This document shows positions 35,086-44,935 of a DNA stretch of 64,000 bases, piece after piece. The stretch lies in assembly GCA_964347765.1 (NCBI GenBank), contig CAYGAG010000001.1:40918-104917 (forward strand), written 5' to 3'. A program made the position numbers and the translations under genes. The notes under the pieces are model-generated. The model made no database searches. It was given only the letters and a program-made list of their open reading frames with translations, and was not told where the DNA came from. Within the stretch, counting starts at the first letter, position 1, and every line of letters begins with the position of its first letter. Source of the DNA: CAYGAG01 sp964347765. Its GTDB lineage: Archaea; Thermoproteota; Bathyarchaeia; Bathyarchaeales; Bathycorpusculaceae.

Positions 35086-36735
35086 TTATCTCTGTAGTTT
35101 CTCCCGTTCTTTTCCTATTTCCTCATCCAGCACTCTGCGTAGCAAGGGTTGGGGCTTCTCTATTTGATGTTCTGTGGGGATTTTCAATTCGAAGGCCGTA
35201 CTCCATTTTTGTTCATGTACCGTTCCTGGTAAGTTTAGTTGCTCCCATAGATTCTGAGCTGAAAATGGCATATAGGGTTCTAACAGGATTGCTAAGCTTC
35301 TAAGTATATTGATGCACAGATAGAGGGTTGTCTTCCCCTCGTCTTGGTCAGCCCATGGTTTCTTCTGCTGAAAGTATTGATTGCAAGAAGCAGAAAATCT
35401 TATGATCCTTCTCAAACCTCTGTTGAGTTCTAGACTGCTGATTTCTTGCGCCACATCATCTACGACCGCTCTTAGCTCTCTCATAAGTCTCTCATCGGCT
35501 TCGTCAAAAGATCTAGCAGCGGGAACTCTTCCACTATAATTTGACCATATAAAGGCCAGCACTCGATGTATGAAGTTACCAATCTTGGCTATTAGTTCAT
35601 TATTTATTCGGTTTTGGAAGTCTTTCCAGTCAAAGTTCACATCTGCCTGGCTATAAGGCGTGATACCTGCTAGATAGTATCTCAAGTAGTCTGGAGGAAA
35701 TTTGTCTAAGAATTCTCTTACACTTATGTACCATTCCCGGCTTTTGGAGAATTTCCTTTCTTCAAGTGTGAAATAGCCTCTTGTGGGAATGAAGTCAGGT
35801 AATTTGAATTCTTCTTCTCCCATTCTCATGGCAGGCAAAAATAGGTAGTGGTGGTACACTATGTCTTTTCCTATGAAATGGTATATCTTTGACGAGTTCC
35901 AGGCCTCTTTCCCGTTTATTCCTTTCTCGTCGAAGTACTTTATAGCTGTAGAGATATATCCAAGGTGGTTGTTGAACCATACGTAAAGCACTTTTCCTTT
36001 CGCTTCCTCTAGAGGAATTGGTATTCCCCAGGAAAGGTCGCGGCTGATGTCCCAGTCCTTCAATCCCTCTTTCACCCAGTTGAGAACGTAATTCCTGACT
36101 TCGGATTGAAGGTTCACGTTTTCAGTCAGCCATCTCTCAAGGCTATTCGAGAAATCAGTCAGTCTAAAGAAGTAGTGTTCGCTTTTTCTAAGTCTTGGTT
36201 TCGCCCCACAGATGGCACAGTGAGGATTCAGGATTTCTCCGGGCTGAAATGTTCTGCCACATTCTTCACAACTGTCTGAGTATTGTTCGGTGGCTCCACA
36301 GAAAGTACATGTTCCTTTAACGTACCTGTCTGGCAAGAATTTCTGGCAATCTTCACAATAGGGTTGCCCTATCATCTTTCTATATATGTGTCCTTTCTTA
36401 TACAGATCTTTGAAAAAGTGCTGTGTGAGTTCCTTGTTTTCGTTGGAGCTTGTCTTGTAAAAGACGTCGAACGAGATTCCAAGATCCTTGAAGTCCTCAC
36501 GATCTCTTTGGTTCCAATAAGCCACGAATTCCTCAGGAGTTGTTCTCTTCTTTTCAGCTTCCACTAATATCGGTGTTCCGTAATCATCTGTAGCACATAT
36601 GTGAATCACGTCATCCCCTCTCAGCCTACAGAATCTCACAAATATGTCGGCGGGGAGATACGTGGACGTAATGTGACCTAGGTGGACCTCACCATTTGCA
36701 TATATCAGGGCTGAAGTGACGATGATTCTTTCCAG
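35086..36735 (-). CDS. metG: Methionyl-tRNA synthetase, apparently starting at CTG
   Basis: About 549 residues from CTG 36735. That start restores the universal MetRS N terminus, (M)ERIIVTSALIYANGEVHLGH, including the HIGH motif; the first ATG/GTG/TTG in frame (GTG 36639) falls after it. GGAGGA stands six bases before the CTG, and CTTAAATAC lies at 36778-36786. Further motifs: CEDCQKFLPDRYVKGTCTFC and a second CxxC pair (zinc knuckles), KMSKS-like ERKFSKSREW, and an anticodon-binding helical domain. The C-terminal tRNA-binding appendix is absent. Confidence 0.92.
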   Translation of the reverse strand: MERIIVTSALIYANGEVHLGHITSTYLPADIFVRFCRLRGDDVIHICATDDYGTPILVEAEKKRTTPEEFVAYWNQRDREDFKDLGISFDVFYKTSSNENKELTQHFFKDLYKKGHIYRKMIGQPYCEDCQKFLPDRYVKGTCTFCGATEQYSDSCEECGRTFQPGEILNPHCAICGAKPRLRKSEHYFFRLTDFSNSLERWLTENVNLQSEVRNYVLNWVKEGLKDWDISRDLSWGIPIPLEEAKGKVLYVWFNNHLGYISTAIKYFDEKGINGKEAWNSSKIYHFIGKDIVYHHYLFLPAMRMGEEEFKLPDFIPTRGYFTLEERKFSKSREWYISVREFLDKFPPDYLRYYLAGITPYSQADVNFDWKDFQNRINNELIAKIGNFIHRVLAFIWSNYSGRVPAARSFDEADERLMRELRAVVDDVAQEISSLELNRGLRRIIRFSASCNQYFQQKKPWADQDEGKTTLYLCINILRSLAILLEPYMPFSAQNLWEQLNLPGTVHEQKWSTAFELKIPTEHQIEKPQPLLRRVLDEEIGKEREKLQR

Positions 36736-36777
36736 AACGGATCCTCCAAAAATCGCTATAGAATGGATAATATTGGT

Positions 36778-36786
36778 GTATTTAAG
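36778..36786 (-). promoter_or_regulatory. TATA box of metG
   Basis: On the minus strand this reads CTTAAATAC, 43-51 bases ahead of the CTG start. A transcript from here would include the GGAGGA site, supporting initiation at CTG and not further upstream. Confidence 0.6.
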
Positions 36787-36857
36787 CGCAACCTGAAAAG
36801 CCTAGCAATCCTTTGCCAAAAAGAGTTCTAAAAAATCTGACCAGATGAGAATATGCT

Positions 36858-37550
36858 TCAAGGCTGTTGTTGCTCCAACGATGGAAGGTTTATACTGATG
36901 TATATCTCATCAGAATCATCGCTTTTCCATAGGTCTACTCTCGCATCTTGTGCCAAGAATAGCAGTAGGATGAACGTGCGGATGGCTTCTAGCCGGTTTG
37001 CGTTTTTAAGTAAAGTTGAGAATTCTATTATTCCTGTGCCTTTCACCTTTCTGCAGAGGGACATGTGAAGCTCTTCCATTTGTCGCTCGATTTCCATAAG
37101 GTACAAGTCTATTTGGGGCATGATTTCTGAGGGGTCGGGAAGAATGGGTTCAGAAACCTTTCTTTGTAGACGGATAAGTTTCTCCCCTTTTAGAACATCG
37201 TTCAGAACCTCCAGGAGGTGCTGTATGGTTGTCGAGGTCAATTCATGTCTCAATGGCAAGAAGAGAGGTGGCGGTATGAAATCTCTTGGTGGCTTTGGCG
37301 GAGATGGAGGGTCTTCAAGTTTTAGTAATAGCTTTGACTTCATGAGGTATATGAGGGCTGACGAGTCTAAGGCTACACCTGAGGCTCTGAAGTCGACCTC
37401 TCCAGTCTTTTGCATCTCTTCTAGAAAGCTTGTCAGTAAGTATGCGACATTGATGTTCCAAGGAACAAGCTTTTCTAGCTTGTTGAATTCGAATAGGATG
37501 TTCCATGGGGGATGCATGTAGAAGGGCTTCTTCATGGTTATGGAAACCAC
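36858..37550 (-). CDS. scpA: Kleisin ScpA
   Basis: 230 residues. PPWNILFEFNKLEKLVPWNI and NVAYLLTSFLEEMQKTGEVD form the N-terminal helical domain that binds the SMC neck. A proline-rich linker follows (DPPSPPKPPRDFIPPPLFLP), and a C-terminal winged helix (GTGIIEFSTLLKNANRLEAI) binds the SMC head. The GTG start overlaps the smc stop (TAGTG); ATG 37535 is an alternative. Confidence 0.9.
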   Translation of the reverse strand: MVSITMKKPFYMHPPWNILFEFNKLEKLVPWNINVAYLLTSFLEEMQKTGEVDFRASGVALDSSALIYLMKSKLLLKLEDPPSPPKPPRDFIPPPLFLPLRHELTSTTIQHLLEVLNDVLKGEKLIRLQRKVSEPILPDPSEIMPQIDLYLMEIERQMEELHMSLCRKVKGTGIIEFSTLLKNANRLEAIRTFILLLFLAQDARVDLWKSDDSDEIYISINLPSLEQQQP

Positions 37551-40500
37551 TAGCTAGACACCTCAAGAAACTTGGCTGGAACGACGTGTGATACTCCGTT
37601 TCGCATATATACTCCATAGATTCTCTCTGCTTTGTTCACTGTCTCAGGCTTCAACGTAACCACCATGAATTGAGTTCTTTTCGCCTCTTCCAATAGCAGA
37701 TCAGCCAGTTTCGATACATGAAAAGCGTCTAAATGTGCGTCTATCTCGTCAAGAATGTAGAAGGAGGCGGGGGTGAAATCTTTGAGGGCGAAGATGAAGG
37801 CTACGGCGGCCACGGAACGTTCTCCACCGCTGGCTCCACTAACGACTATAGAGGGCTTGTTTGGGAATTCGACGATCATATTTATGCCGCCTGAGAAAGG
37901 GTCTTCTTGGTCTTCAAGCTTCAGTGTGGCGTTGCCTCCTCCCGTAACCTTTGAGAAGTATTTTTGGAGGTCTATTCTGATCTTCTCGAAAGCTTCCATG
38001 AAGACTCTTCGTTTTTTCTGTTCGATTTCATCCATAAACTGAACGATGGCCTGCTTCTCTGTTTCAAGTTCATTCAGCCTTATGGAGAGTTCTCTGTAAC
38101 GTGAGATCTGTTCGTTGTAGTGGGATAGGGCCAATTGATTGACTGCACCGATTCGTTCCAGTTCTAACTGCATCATCTTCGTGGATGTTTCAGCTTCCTC
38201 AACCTGTTCCACTGTTACGTTCAATACATGTTCACAACCAAATTGTCTAAGCTGATTTCTGTGCTGTTCCACCTGAAGTGTTGATGTCTGGATTTTCAGT
38301 TGCAGCTGGTTCAGTAGACGTTCAGCAGGCTCATACTCAGAATCAAGCTTGTGCAGTTCTTCATCTATGTTGTCTATCTGAGATGTGAACTTCTTTGCTT
38401 CTTTCCTGGCCGAGAAGACAGTCTCAGAGAGCTTGATTCGGGTCTTCTCCAGTTCTGCGACCTCTTGACTGAGTGAGCTCCTCTCTTGAAGCGCACTCTC
38501 CACATCACTTTTAAGGTTTCCAAGTTGCTGGTTGACCTTTTGGAACTGTATTCGAGCGTTTGTCCGGCCAGTCTTTAGAACATTGTCATACTTCGATTGA
38601 AGGGTTGAAATCTTCGTTCTGATGGTGCCAAGTGCTTGCCTTAGACCCATTATTTTTTCAGCAAGTCTTTCTCTTGTAATCTCTATCTGTTGGATATGGG
38701 TAGGGTCTGCGCTACGCCTAAGATCAGCCAGCTCTCTCTGAAGCTTCTGCATTTTCTTTCTGATTGAGTTTCCTTCTGCTCTGTGGATCCACATCTCTGC
38801 TTTCTCATCTTGTATCTGCTTCTCAAAGCGCGCCACGCGACTATCTATTGTTCTAACGTTTTTCTTAGTTCTCTTAACGTTGCCATTGATTCTTGCTATT
38901 TCTCTGTCTAGTGTAGTTACAGCTTCTGACAAGCGGGCGATTTCGACTCGAGTCCGGTCAATATCCTCTTCGAAAAAAGTGATGTTATCGCTTCTTTTCA
39001 AGAGATGTTGCTGAAGGACACTGACAGCTTCATCCAGGTTCTTGATAGCCGTCTCGCTGGGGATGATTTTAGAGAAATCTATGGGCGCCCTATAATAGCC
39101 GCTTTCAAGGCCACCACCTGCCTCATATATATCTCCGTTAACCGTCACTGTGCGATAGCCTTTGCTTGATAGAGCTAAGGCGGTCTTGTCGTTTGAGGCT
39201 ATTAACGTGTCGCCGAAAACGAATTCAACGGCTGATCTGTACTTTTCAGTACTCCTCACAAAGACTGAGGCTGTTCCATTGACGCCATCTTTCTCTGGGG
39301 TCTTTAGGGACGTAGAGTGACTTACTCCTTCGGTCGGGATTATCTTGATTCTTCCCAGCTTCATCTTTCTTAGGGTTTCTGTGCATGTGAAGGCAGAGTC
39401 AAGATTCTTGACTACAAGGGCGTCAAGCCATCCTGCGGCTGCAGCCTCTATAGCTTGTCTGTATATTTTCTGGATTTTGATAAGATTGCGTAGTCTTCCA
39501 TACACGCCTGGAATTACCCCTAAGTCGCCCAGTTCTTCTATGCTTCGTAGGGCTTTCTCTTCAGCAGCTACTGTCTCTGCGAGTTCTCTCTGTGTCGCGA
39601 ATTCTACAACGGCTTCTCGTGCCGACTCGGCGATTTTCCCGGCTTCATCTATTTCTGTCTGTATGGTCTCTTTTTGTGCGATTCTTCGCTGCAGTGTCTG
39701 ATCCAGACTCTTCAGTTGGGCTTTTTGTTCCTTCTGAACCTTCTTCAGTTCATCGAGTGATTTCTCCAGTTCACCTAGCGTTATCAAAAGTTTCTGTCTG
39801 CGATTGGATAGGGTTCTGATTCTTCTTTTTCGAATCTTAGTCGCTTCTCGGCTTCTTACAGTCTCTGATCTTAGGTGGGTGAGTCTCTCGTAGTTTTTGT
39901 CCAGTTGCTGTTCGATTTCACGGATATTCCTGCTGTGTTCACTGATGTTTTCCCAAAGATCTACAGCCTCCTCAGCAAGAGCGTCATGTTCAGATTGCTT
40001 TCTGTTTATCTCATCCAATGTGCGTTTGTGACTGCGTTTCAACCGCTGGATTTCAAGTTGATTTTGATGAATCTCCTCTTTAATAGACTTGTACTGCATG
40101 AGATTGTTTTCCCTAATTTTCCCTAAGCCTTCAAGGCTTGCGGTTCCTGAGTTTATCTTTGTTGATAACTCTGTTATTCTTGATTTCAATTCTCCAATCN
40201 NNNNNNNNNGAGCAGGTGTTGTGCTAGACAGAAAATACGGGTCGCTAACGCTTCTATTAAAAGCATCAATACTTGTCTGGCTGGTTTCAATTCTCCAATC
40301 TTGATTTGAACCTTTAATACTTGTGAGCCACCCTCTTCCACCATCTCGGAGCTTAATCTTCGCCACTCACCTTCTATCTGTCTTCTCCTTGACCTTAGTT
40401 GCTGGCGAAGATTCTTCAGTTTTTCAACCCTATCTTTCACTTTCTCAGTTTGGGAGGATGTCTCCTTGATTTTCTCTTGTATCTTTGTTATGTCATGGGA

Positions 40501-41202
40501 GAGCTTGATGGCTTCGAACGTCTTTATCTCATCTTCGATGAAAGCGTATCTCAGGAGTTCGTTACGCTCTCTTTCAAGGTCATCCACCCTTTTCTGCACT
40601 TCATCGATTCTCCCCATTGCCGTGCGAATTGAAATGTCAGCTCTCCGCAGTTTTTCTTCAGCATCAGCCTTTTCAGCATCATATTGAGCTATTCCAACTA
40701 GATCTTCAATGATCTTCCTTCGATCAAGCGGGGATATATCTGTTAGACGAGTGATTGTGCCTTGCATTACTATGTTCTGGCTTGTGGAGCTTATTCCAGC
40801 CATGGAAAGGACCTCTAAAATACGCGTTCTAGAGATTCTTCTACCGTTGAGCCTGTAGATGCTTTGACCATTTCTACCGACTTCACGGGAAACAGTCACG
40901 GTGGACGTTTCTATGGGAATGCGGTTTTCCGTGTTGTCAAATTGGATGAGTACCTTGGCTTTCTCAACCTTCCTTAGGCCAGCCTTTTCAGAACTGTGAA
41001 AAATTAGCTTAGCCGAATTCTCTGCACGAAGTCTTCTGGTGCTCAACTCTCCTAAAGCAAAAAGGGCAGCGTCTACGATGTTGGTCTTCCCACTTCCATT
41101 TGGCCCTGTAATAGCCGTGAATCCCCTGTCCAAAACAACTTTTATATTTTCAGGTCCAAAGGATTTGAAACCTTTAAGCTCTATCTTTTTTATGTAGGGC
41201 AT
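37550..41202 (-). CDS. smc: Structural maintenance of chromosomes ATPase, interrupted by an assembly gap
   Basis: The N-terminal head has ITGPNGSGKTNIVDAALFAL (Walker A). Long coiled coils flank the hinge (GDLGVIPGVYGRLRNLIKIQ). The C-terminal head has VVSGASGGERSVAAVAFIFA and FYILDEIDAHLDAFH (signature and Walker B). The frame breaks at 40200-40300, where ten Ns and 75 unexplained bases lie between two copies of a 16-base sequence. Removing the 101 bases between the copies rejoins QIKIGELKSRITEL in frame, giving 1183 residues, a normal SMC length. So the gene is probably intact in the organism. It heads the smc-scpA-metG-scpB block. Confidence 0.95.
40184..40300. other. Assembly gap (10 N) flanked by a 16-bp duplication
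   Basis: TTTCAATTCTCCAATC occurs at 40184-40199 and again at 40285-40300. Ns occupy 40200-40209, and 75 bases (40210-40284) of unplaced sequence follow. The offset is 101 bases, exactly the frame error between the two smc parts. This is an artefact of scaffolding or gap filling, not biology. Confidence 0.9.
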
Positions 41203-41348
41203 CCTACTTGGCCCTCACCCCGTTTCAGACTTTGATCCGGCTGTAAATAGTTCTATAGGATTTTTCTATAAATAAATTAGCCTGTACGTCTCTTGACGAT
41301 TTGATGAGTTCTCGATAGATTTCAACCTCATTTAGTCAGTTTCTGAAG

Positions 41349-42458
41349 TTATAGTGCGAGGGCAAGAAGTTCTACTATGTCTAGAATTTCGATTCTTCCT
41401 TCTAACCCTGTGGTCTTGACAGCGTCTTCTAATGTTAGCAGACAGAATGGGCAGGCAGTTGCCAGTGCATCAGCCCCAAATTCGACAGCGTCTCGAACAC
41501 GTGTCTCAGCTAGACGTTCGCCAGGGATGTCAATCCACATTCGTCCACCGCCGCCTTCACAACATAAGCTTCTCTCTTTTGAACGGTCGAACTCCAGCAG
41601 CGTGGCTCCTGGTATGTTTTCGATGACTTTTCTGGGTTCTTCGTAGATACCATTCTGTTTGCCGATGTAGCAGGGATCATGGTAAATGATTCTCTTATTC
41701 ACTTCTTTTTTAAGCGTCAGCTTTCCACTTTCTATAAGATTGGAAAGGATCTGTGTGTGATGTTGAACTTCAAAGCTGGTCTGCCCGTATCGATTCTTGA
41801 AGGCGTGATAGGCATGAGGACAACTCGTGAGTACTTGTTTGATATTATGCTTCGTAAAGATCTTCATGTTTTCTTCAACTAGATATTCAAACAAGCCCTT
41901 TTCACCCATTCCGTAGGCTTCGCCTCCACAACAATTTTCCTCGTTGCCTAGAATTCCAAAGTCGACCTCAGCCTCTTCCAGGCACTTCGCAAAGCTCTTG
42001 GGTATCTCCTGCACTCTAGGGTCGTAAGCTGATGTACAGCCAACAAAATATAAAACTTCAACACCTTGAGATGCAGGTTTGATATTCAGATTCTCTGTCC
42101 ATTCTGATCTCTTGCTTCGTATTCTTCCCCATGGGTTTCCGTTTTTGAAGATGCCTTCCAAGGCATCTCGGAGAGTAGGGGCGATCTGTCCTTCTTCAAC
42201 TGCTTGGCTTCTGACATCTATTAGGAATTCAAAGGGGTCTATCTCCTTTGGGCAACGGATGCCACATGTTGAACAGGTTGTGCAGCTCCACAACTCGTTC
42301 TGCGGATGCACAGTCAGCTTGCCAGAGAGGGCTACCTCTCGCATGTATCTTCGTACGTTCAGATTGGCTTTTCGGGATACGGGACAACTTCCAGTGCACA
42401 TGCCACATTGTATGCATTCAAAAAGCTTATGTTTCTGAACAAGCTCCTGCGCATTCAT
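41349..42458 (-). CDS. HdrD-like iron-sulfur oxidoreductase (two 4Fe-4S motifs, two CCG domains)
   Basis: 369 residues. N-terminal ferredoxin pair: CIQCGMCTGSCP and CTTCSTCGIRCP. Then two CCG domains: FVGCTSAYDPR...ENCCGGEAYGMGE...TSCPHAYH, and HDPCYIGKQN...LCCEGGGGRMW...ACPFCLL. The second keeps the full CX(n)CCGX(n)CXXC pattern that binds noncubane clusters in heterodisulfide reductase; the first ends CPHA and lacks the last cysteine. It diverges from hdrA, with 56-95 bases between starts. With HdrA, EtfAB and an acyl-CoA dehydrogenase next door it is probably an electron carrier of that module and not a true CoM-CoB heterodisulfide reductase. Confidence 0.85.
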   Translation of the reverse strand: MNAQELVQKHKLFECIQCGMCTGSCPVSRKANLNVRRYMREVALSGKLTVHPQNELWSCTTCSTCGIRCPKEIDPFEFLIDVRSQAVEEGQIAPTLRDALEGIFKNGNPWGRIRSKRSEWTENLNIKPASQGVEVLYFVGCTSAYDPRVQEIPKSFAKCLEEAEVDFGILGNEENCCGGEAYGMGEKGLFEYLVEENMKIFTKHNIKQVLTSCPHAYHAFKNRYGQTSFEVQHHTQILSNLIESGKLTLKKEVNKRIIYHDPCYIGKQNGIYEEPRKVIENIPGATLLEFDRSKERSLCCEGGGGRMWIDIPGERLAETRVRDAVEFGADALATACPFCLLTLEDAVKTTGLEGRIEILDIVELLALAL

Positions 42459-42490
42459 TTCACGTCACGTTTGCTAAAATGGGAACGTAA

Positions 42491-42503
42491 CCTTTTTTAA
42501 GCG
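42491..42503. promoter_or_regulatory. Shared TATA-like element between divergent hdr genes
   Basis: CCTTTTTTAAGCG contains the symmetric core CTTTTTTAAG, which on the minus strand reads CTTAAAAAAG. It stands about 35-45 bases ahead of the HdrD-like start and about 50-60 bases ahead of ATG 42554 of hdrA, so it could serve both directions. Confidence 0.4.
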
Positions 42504-42553
42504 TTTTCCTCAGTATGAGTAAAACCAATCAAAAAGATTGGAGAAGGCCATTG

Positions 42554-44935
42554 ATGACGAAAGGTCCGTTGAAAATTGGAGTTTTCATATGTGAATGCGG
42601 CGGAAACATAGGAGATGTTGTAAACGTAAAGGCTGTAGTGGAAGCTGCTAAGAACTGGGAAGGAGTCGTGGTAGCCAAACAAGACAAGTACCTTTGCTCC
42701 ACACCAGCTCAAGAGATGATAATCGACGCCATAAAGAAGCATGATCTGGACAGAGCGGTGGTCGCCAGCTGCACACCAAGAATGCACCTCGCCACATTCC
42801 AAAGTGTTCTGGAACGGGCAGGCCTTAATCCCTACATGCTTGAATTCGTGAATATAAGGGAACAATGTTCCTGGCCTCACGGCCCGAAACCCTCAGAAGA
42901 AGCCACCAAGAAAGCCATAACCCTAGTCAAAGGGGGATACAGGCGAAGCCGTGAATTGGAACCCCTAGAAACCATCAGCGAAAAGGGGTCGAGAGAAATT
43001 CTACTAGTAGGCGGAGGTATTGCTGGAATAACTGCGGCTCTAGAGCTCGGCTATCTAGGCTTCAAGGTTCATATACTAGAACAGAGGCCCAGCATAGGAG
43101 GCAACATGGCAAAGTTGACAAAGGTCTTTCCGACCTTGGATTGTGCACAATGTATACTTACTCCTCGCATGGCTGAAGTGGGGAGAAACCCCAACGTGAA
43201 TCTGCTGACCTACGCCAATGTCCAGGAAGTTTCTGGGCGACCTGGGAACTTCGATGTTAAGGTTTTCATGAAACCTCGCGGCGTTGATGTGAGTAAATGT
43301 AAAAGCTGTGGTGTGTGTGCCAAAGTGTGCCCTGTAGTGGTTCCGGATGAGTTTAATGAGGGCTTGTCAGAGCGAAAAGCGGCCTATATAGAATTTCCCC
43401 AAGCTGTACCCTCCGCTTATGTTATAGATTTCAACGCTTGTACTAAATGTGGAAAGTGTGAACAGCTCTGTCCGTCCAAGGCCATAAGCTTGGATGAGAA
43501 AGGAGAGACGCTGAATTTAAGGGTGGGAGCAATCGTTGTAGCTACTGGCTATGACCTCTATGACCCGACAAAGCTGGCGAACTACGGATATGGTGCCTAT
43601 AAAGATGTCATAACCATGCTGGAGTTGGAGAGAATCACTTCTGCTTCAGGTCCCACAGGTGGCTTCGTGAAGAGGTCGGATGGGGCAGACGTAAGAAGGA
43701 TAGCCATAGTTCTCTGCGCTGGCTCAAGGGATAAGAATCACATTTCCTATTGTAGCCGCATTTGTTGCATGTATGCATTAAAGCAGGCTTTTGTGCTTAG
43801 GAAGATGCTAGGGCTGGATGTTCACATCTATTATACAGACATCAGAGCTACCGGTAAGGGCTATGAAGGACTTTACTGGCGAGATCAAGAAGCAGGAGTT
43901 GTCTTTCTCAGGGGGAAAGTGGCAGAAGTCTGGAAAAACAAGGATGGCAGGTTGGTTGTGCTGGCCGAAGACACTCTGACAGGAAACGTGACAGAGGAAG
44001 AGTTCGATATGGTTGCCTTGGCCACGGCTATGGTTCCATCAACTGGGCTTGACAGATTGGCTGAGAAGATGAGACTCTCTCTGGGCGAGGATGGTTTCGT
44101 CCAGGAGAGACATCCAAAGTTGGATCCTGTTGACTCTTTGATTACAGGAGTCTTTGCATGCGGCTGTGCATTGAGTCCCAAAGACGTTCGTGACACAGTT
44201 GCCGATGCTCTGGGAGCTGCTTCAAAAGCTTCTCTCTTCCTCAAGAGCGAATATATCACTACTAGTCCCGAGAAAGCTTACGTGATTGAGGAACTGTGTA
44301 ATGGCTGTCGTGACTGTGTATCAATATGTCCAGTGAATGCCATAACTACTGATAGTGAAAAGGCAACCATCAACCCGTTCATGTGCACTGGTTGTGGTGC
44401 TTGCATACCCGTTTGTCCTCAAGAGGCTATTGACTTCAGGAACTCAACCAGCAGACAGTTGATAGCCCATTTGAGGGGTGTCTTGACCGATAAGGAACCA
44501 AGTGAGATCCGAATAGTCGCCTTTGTTGACAAGAACGTTGGATACACAGGCATGGATTTCTTAGGGCTTGATCGCACCAACTATCCGGAGAACATTCGCA
44601 TCATTCCTGTTCCATCTACAGCAATCTTGAGCTTGAAGCATTTGCTTCACGCGTTCGCCTTTGGAGCTGATGGCATCATAGTGATTGAAGGACAGGAATA
44701 CATACACGAAGAGTTCACAAAGAACCGGATGATCGAGATGCGGCGTTCATTAGCGGATCTGGGCATCAAAGGTATGCGTTTACGCTATAGTTATGTGCCT
44801 TTGCCTGTTTATAGGAAGGCTGCAGATCTATTTACAGGATTTTCTGATAGAATCAGCAAATTTGGTCCTATACCCGCAGAGAAACGAGAGACTATAAGGC
44901 GAGAAACGCAGACCGGGCAAGAAAATAGATCATAG
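42554..44935 (+). CDS. hdrA: HdrA-like FAD/iron-sulfur protein fused to a cysteine-free MvhD-like domain
   Basis: 793 residues from ATG 42554, preceded by GGAGAAGGCCATTG; ATG 42515 would add 13. The N-terminal part is KIGVFICECGGNIGDVV with the CSTPAQEMI and SCTPRMHLATF segments. FAD binding is at about 150-210 (LVGGGIAGITAALELG, CAQCILTPRM). [4Fe-4S] motifs are CKSCGVCAKVCP (249), CTKCGKCEQLCP (296), CNGCRDCVSICP (582) and CTGCGACIPVCP (611). Residues about 650-767 align with MvhD, yet every cysteine of that family is replaced. HdrA is the flavin-bifurcating hub. Here the partners are Etf and acyl-CoA dehydrogenase, encoded just downstream. Confidence 0.93.
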   Translation: MTKGPLKIGVFICECGGNIGDVVNVKAVVEAAKNWEGVVVAKQDKYLCSTPAQEMIIDAIKKHDLDRAVVASCTPRMHLATFQSVLERAGLNPYMLEFVNIREQCSWPHGPKPSEEATKKAITLVKGGYRRSRELEPLETISEKGSREILLVGGGIAGITAALELGYLGFKVHILEQRPSIGGNMAKLTKVFPTLDCAQCILTPRMAEVGRNPNVNLLTYANVQEVSGRPGNFDVKVFMKPRGVDVSKCKSCGVCAKVCPVVVPDEFNEGLSERKAAYIEFPQAVPSAYVIDFNACTKCGKCEQLCPSKAISLDEKGETLNLRVGAIVVATGYDLYDPTKLANYGYGAYKDVITMLELERITSASGPTGGFVKRSDGADVRRIAIVLCAGSRDKNHISYCSRICCMYALKQAFVLRKMLGLDVHIYYTDIRATGKGYEGLYWRDQEAGVVFLRGKVAEVWKNKDGRLVVLAEDTLTGNVTEEEFDMVALATAMVPSTGLDRLAEKMRLSLGEDGFVQERHPKLDPVDSLITGVFACGCALSPKDVRDTVADALGAASKASLFLKSEYITTSPEKAYVIEELCNGCRDCVSICPVNAITTDSEKATINPFMCTGCGACIPVCPQEAIDFRNSTSRQLIAHLRGVLTDKEPSEIRIVAFVDKNVGYTGMDFLGLDRTNYPENIRIIPVPSTAILSLKHLLHAFAFGADGIIVIEGQEYIHEEFTKNRMIEMRRSLADLGIKGMRLRYSYVPLPVYRKAADLFTGFSDRISKFGPIPAEKRETIRRETQTGQENRS

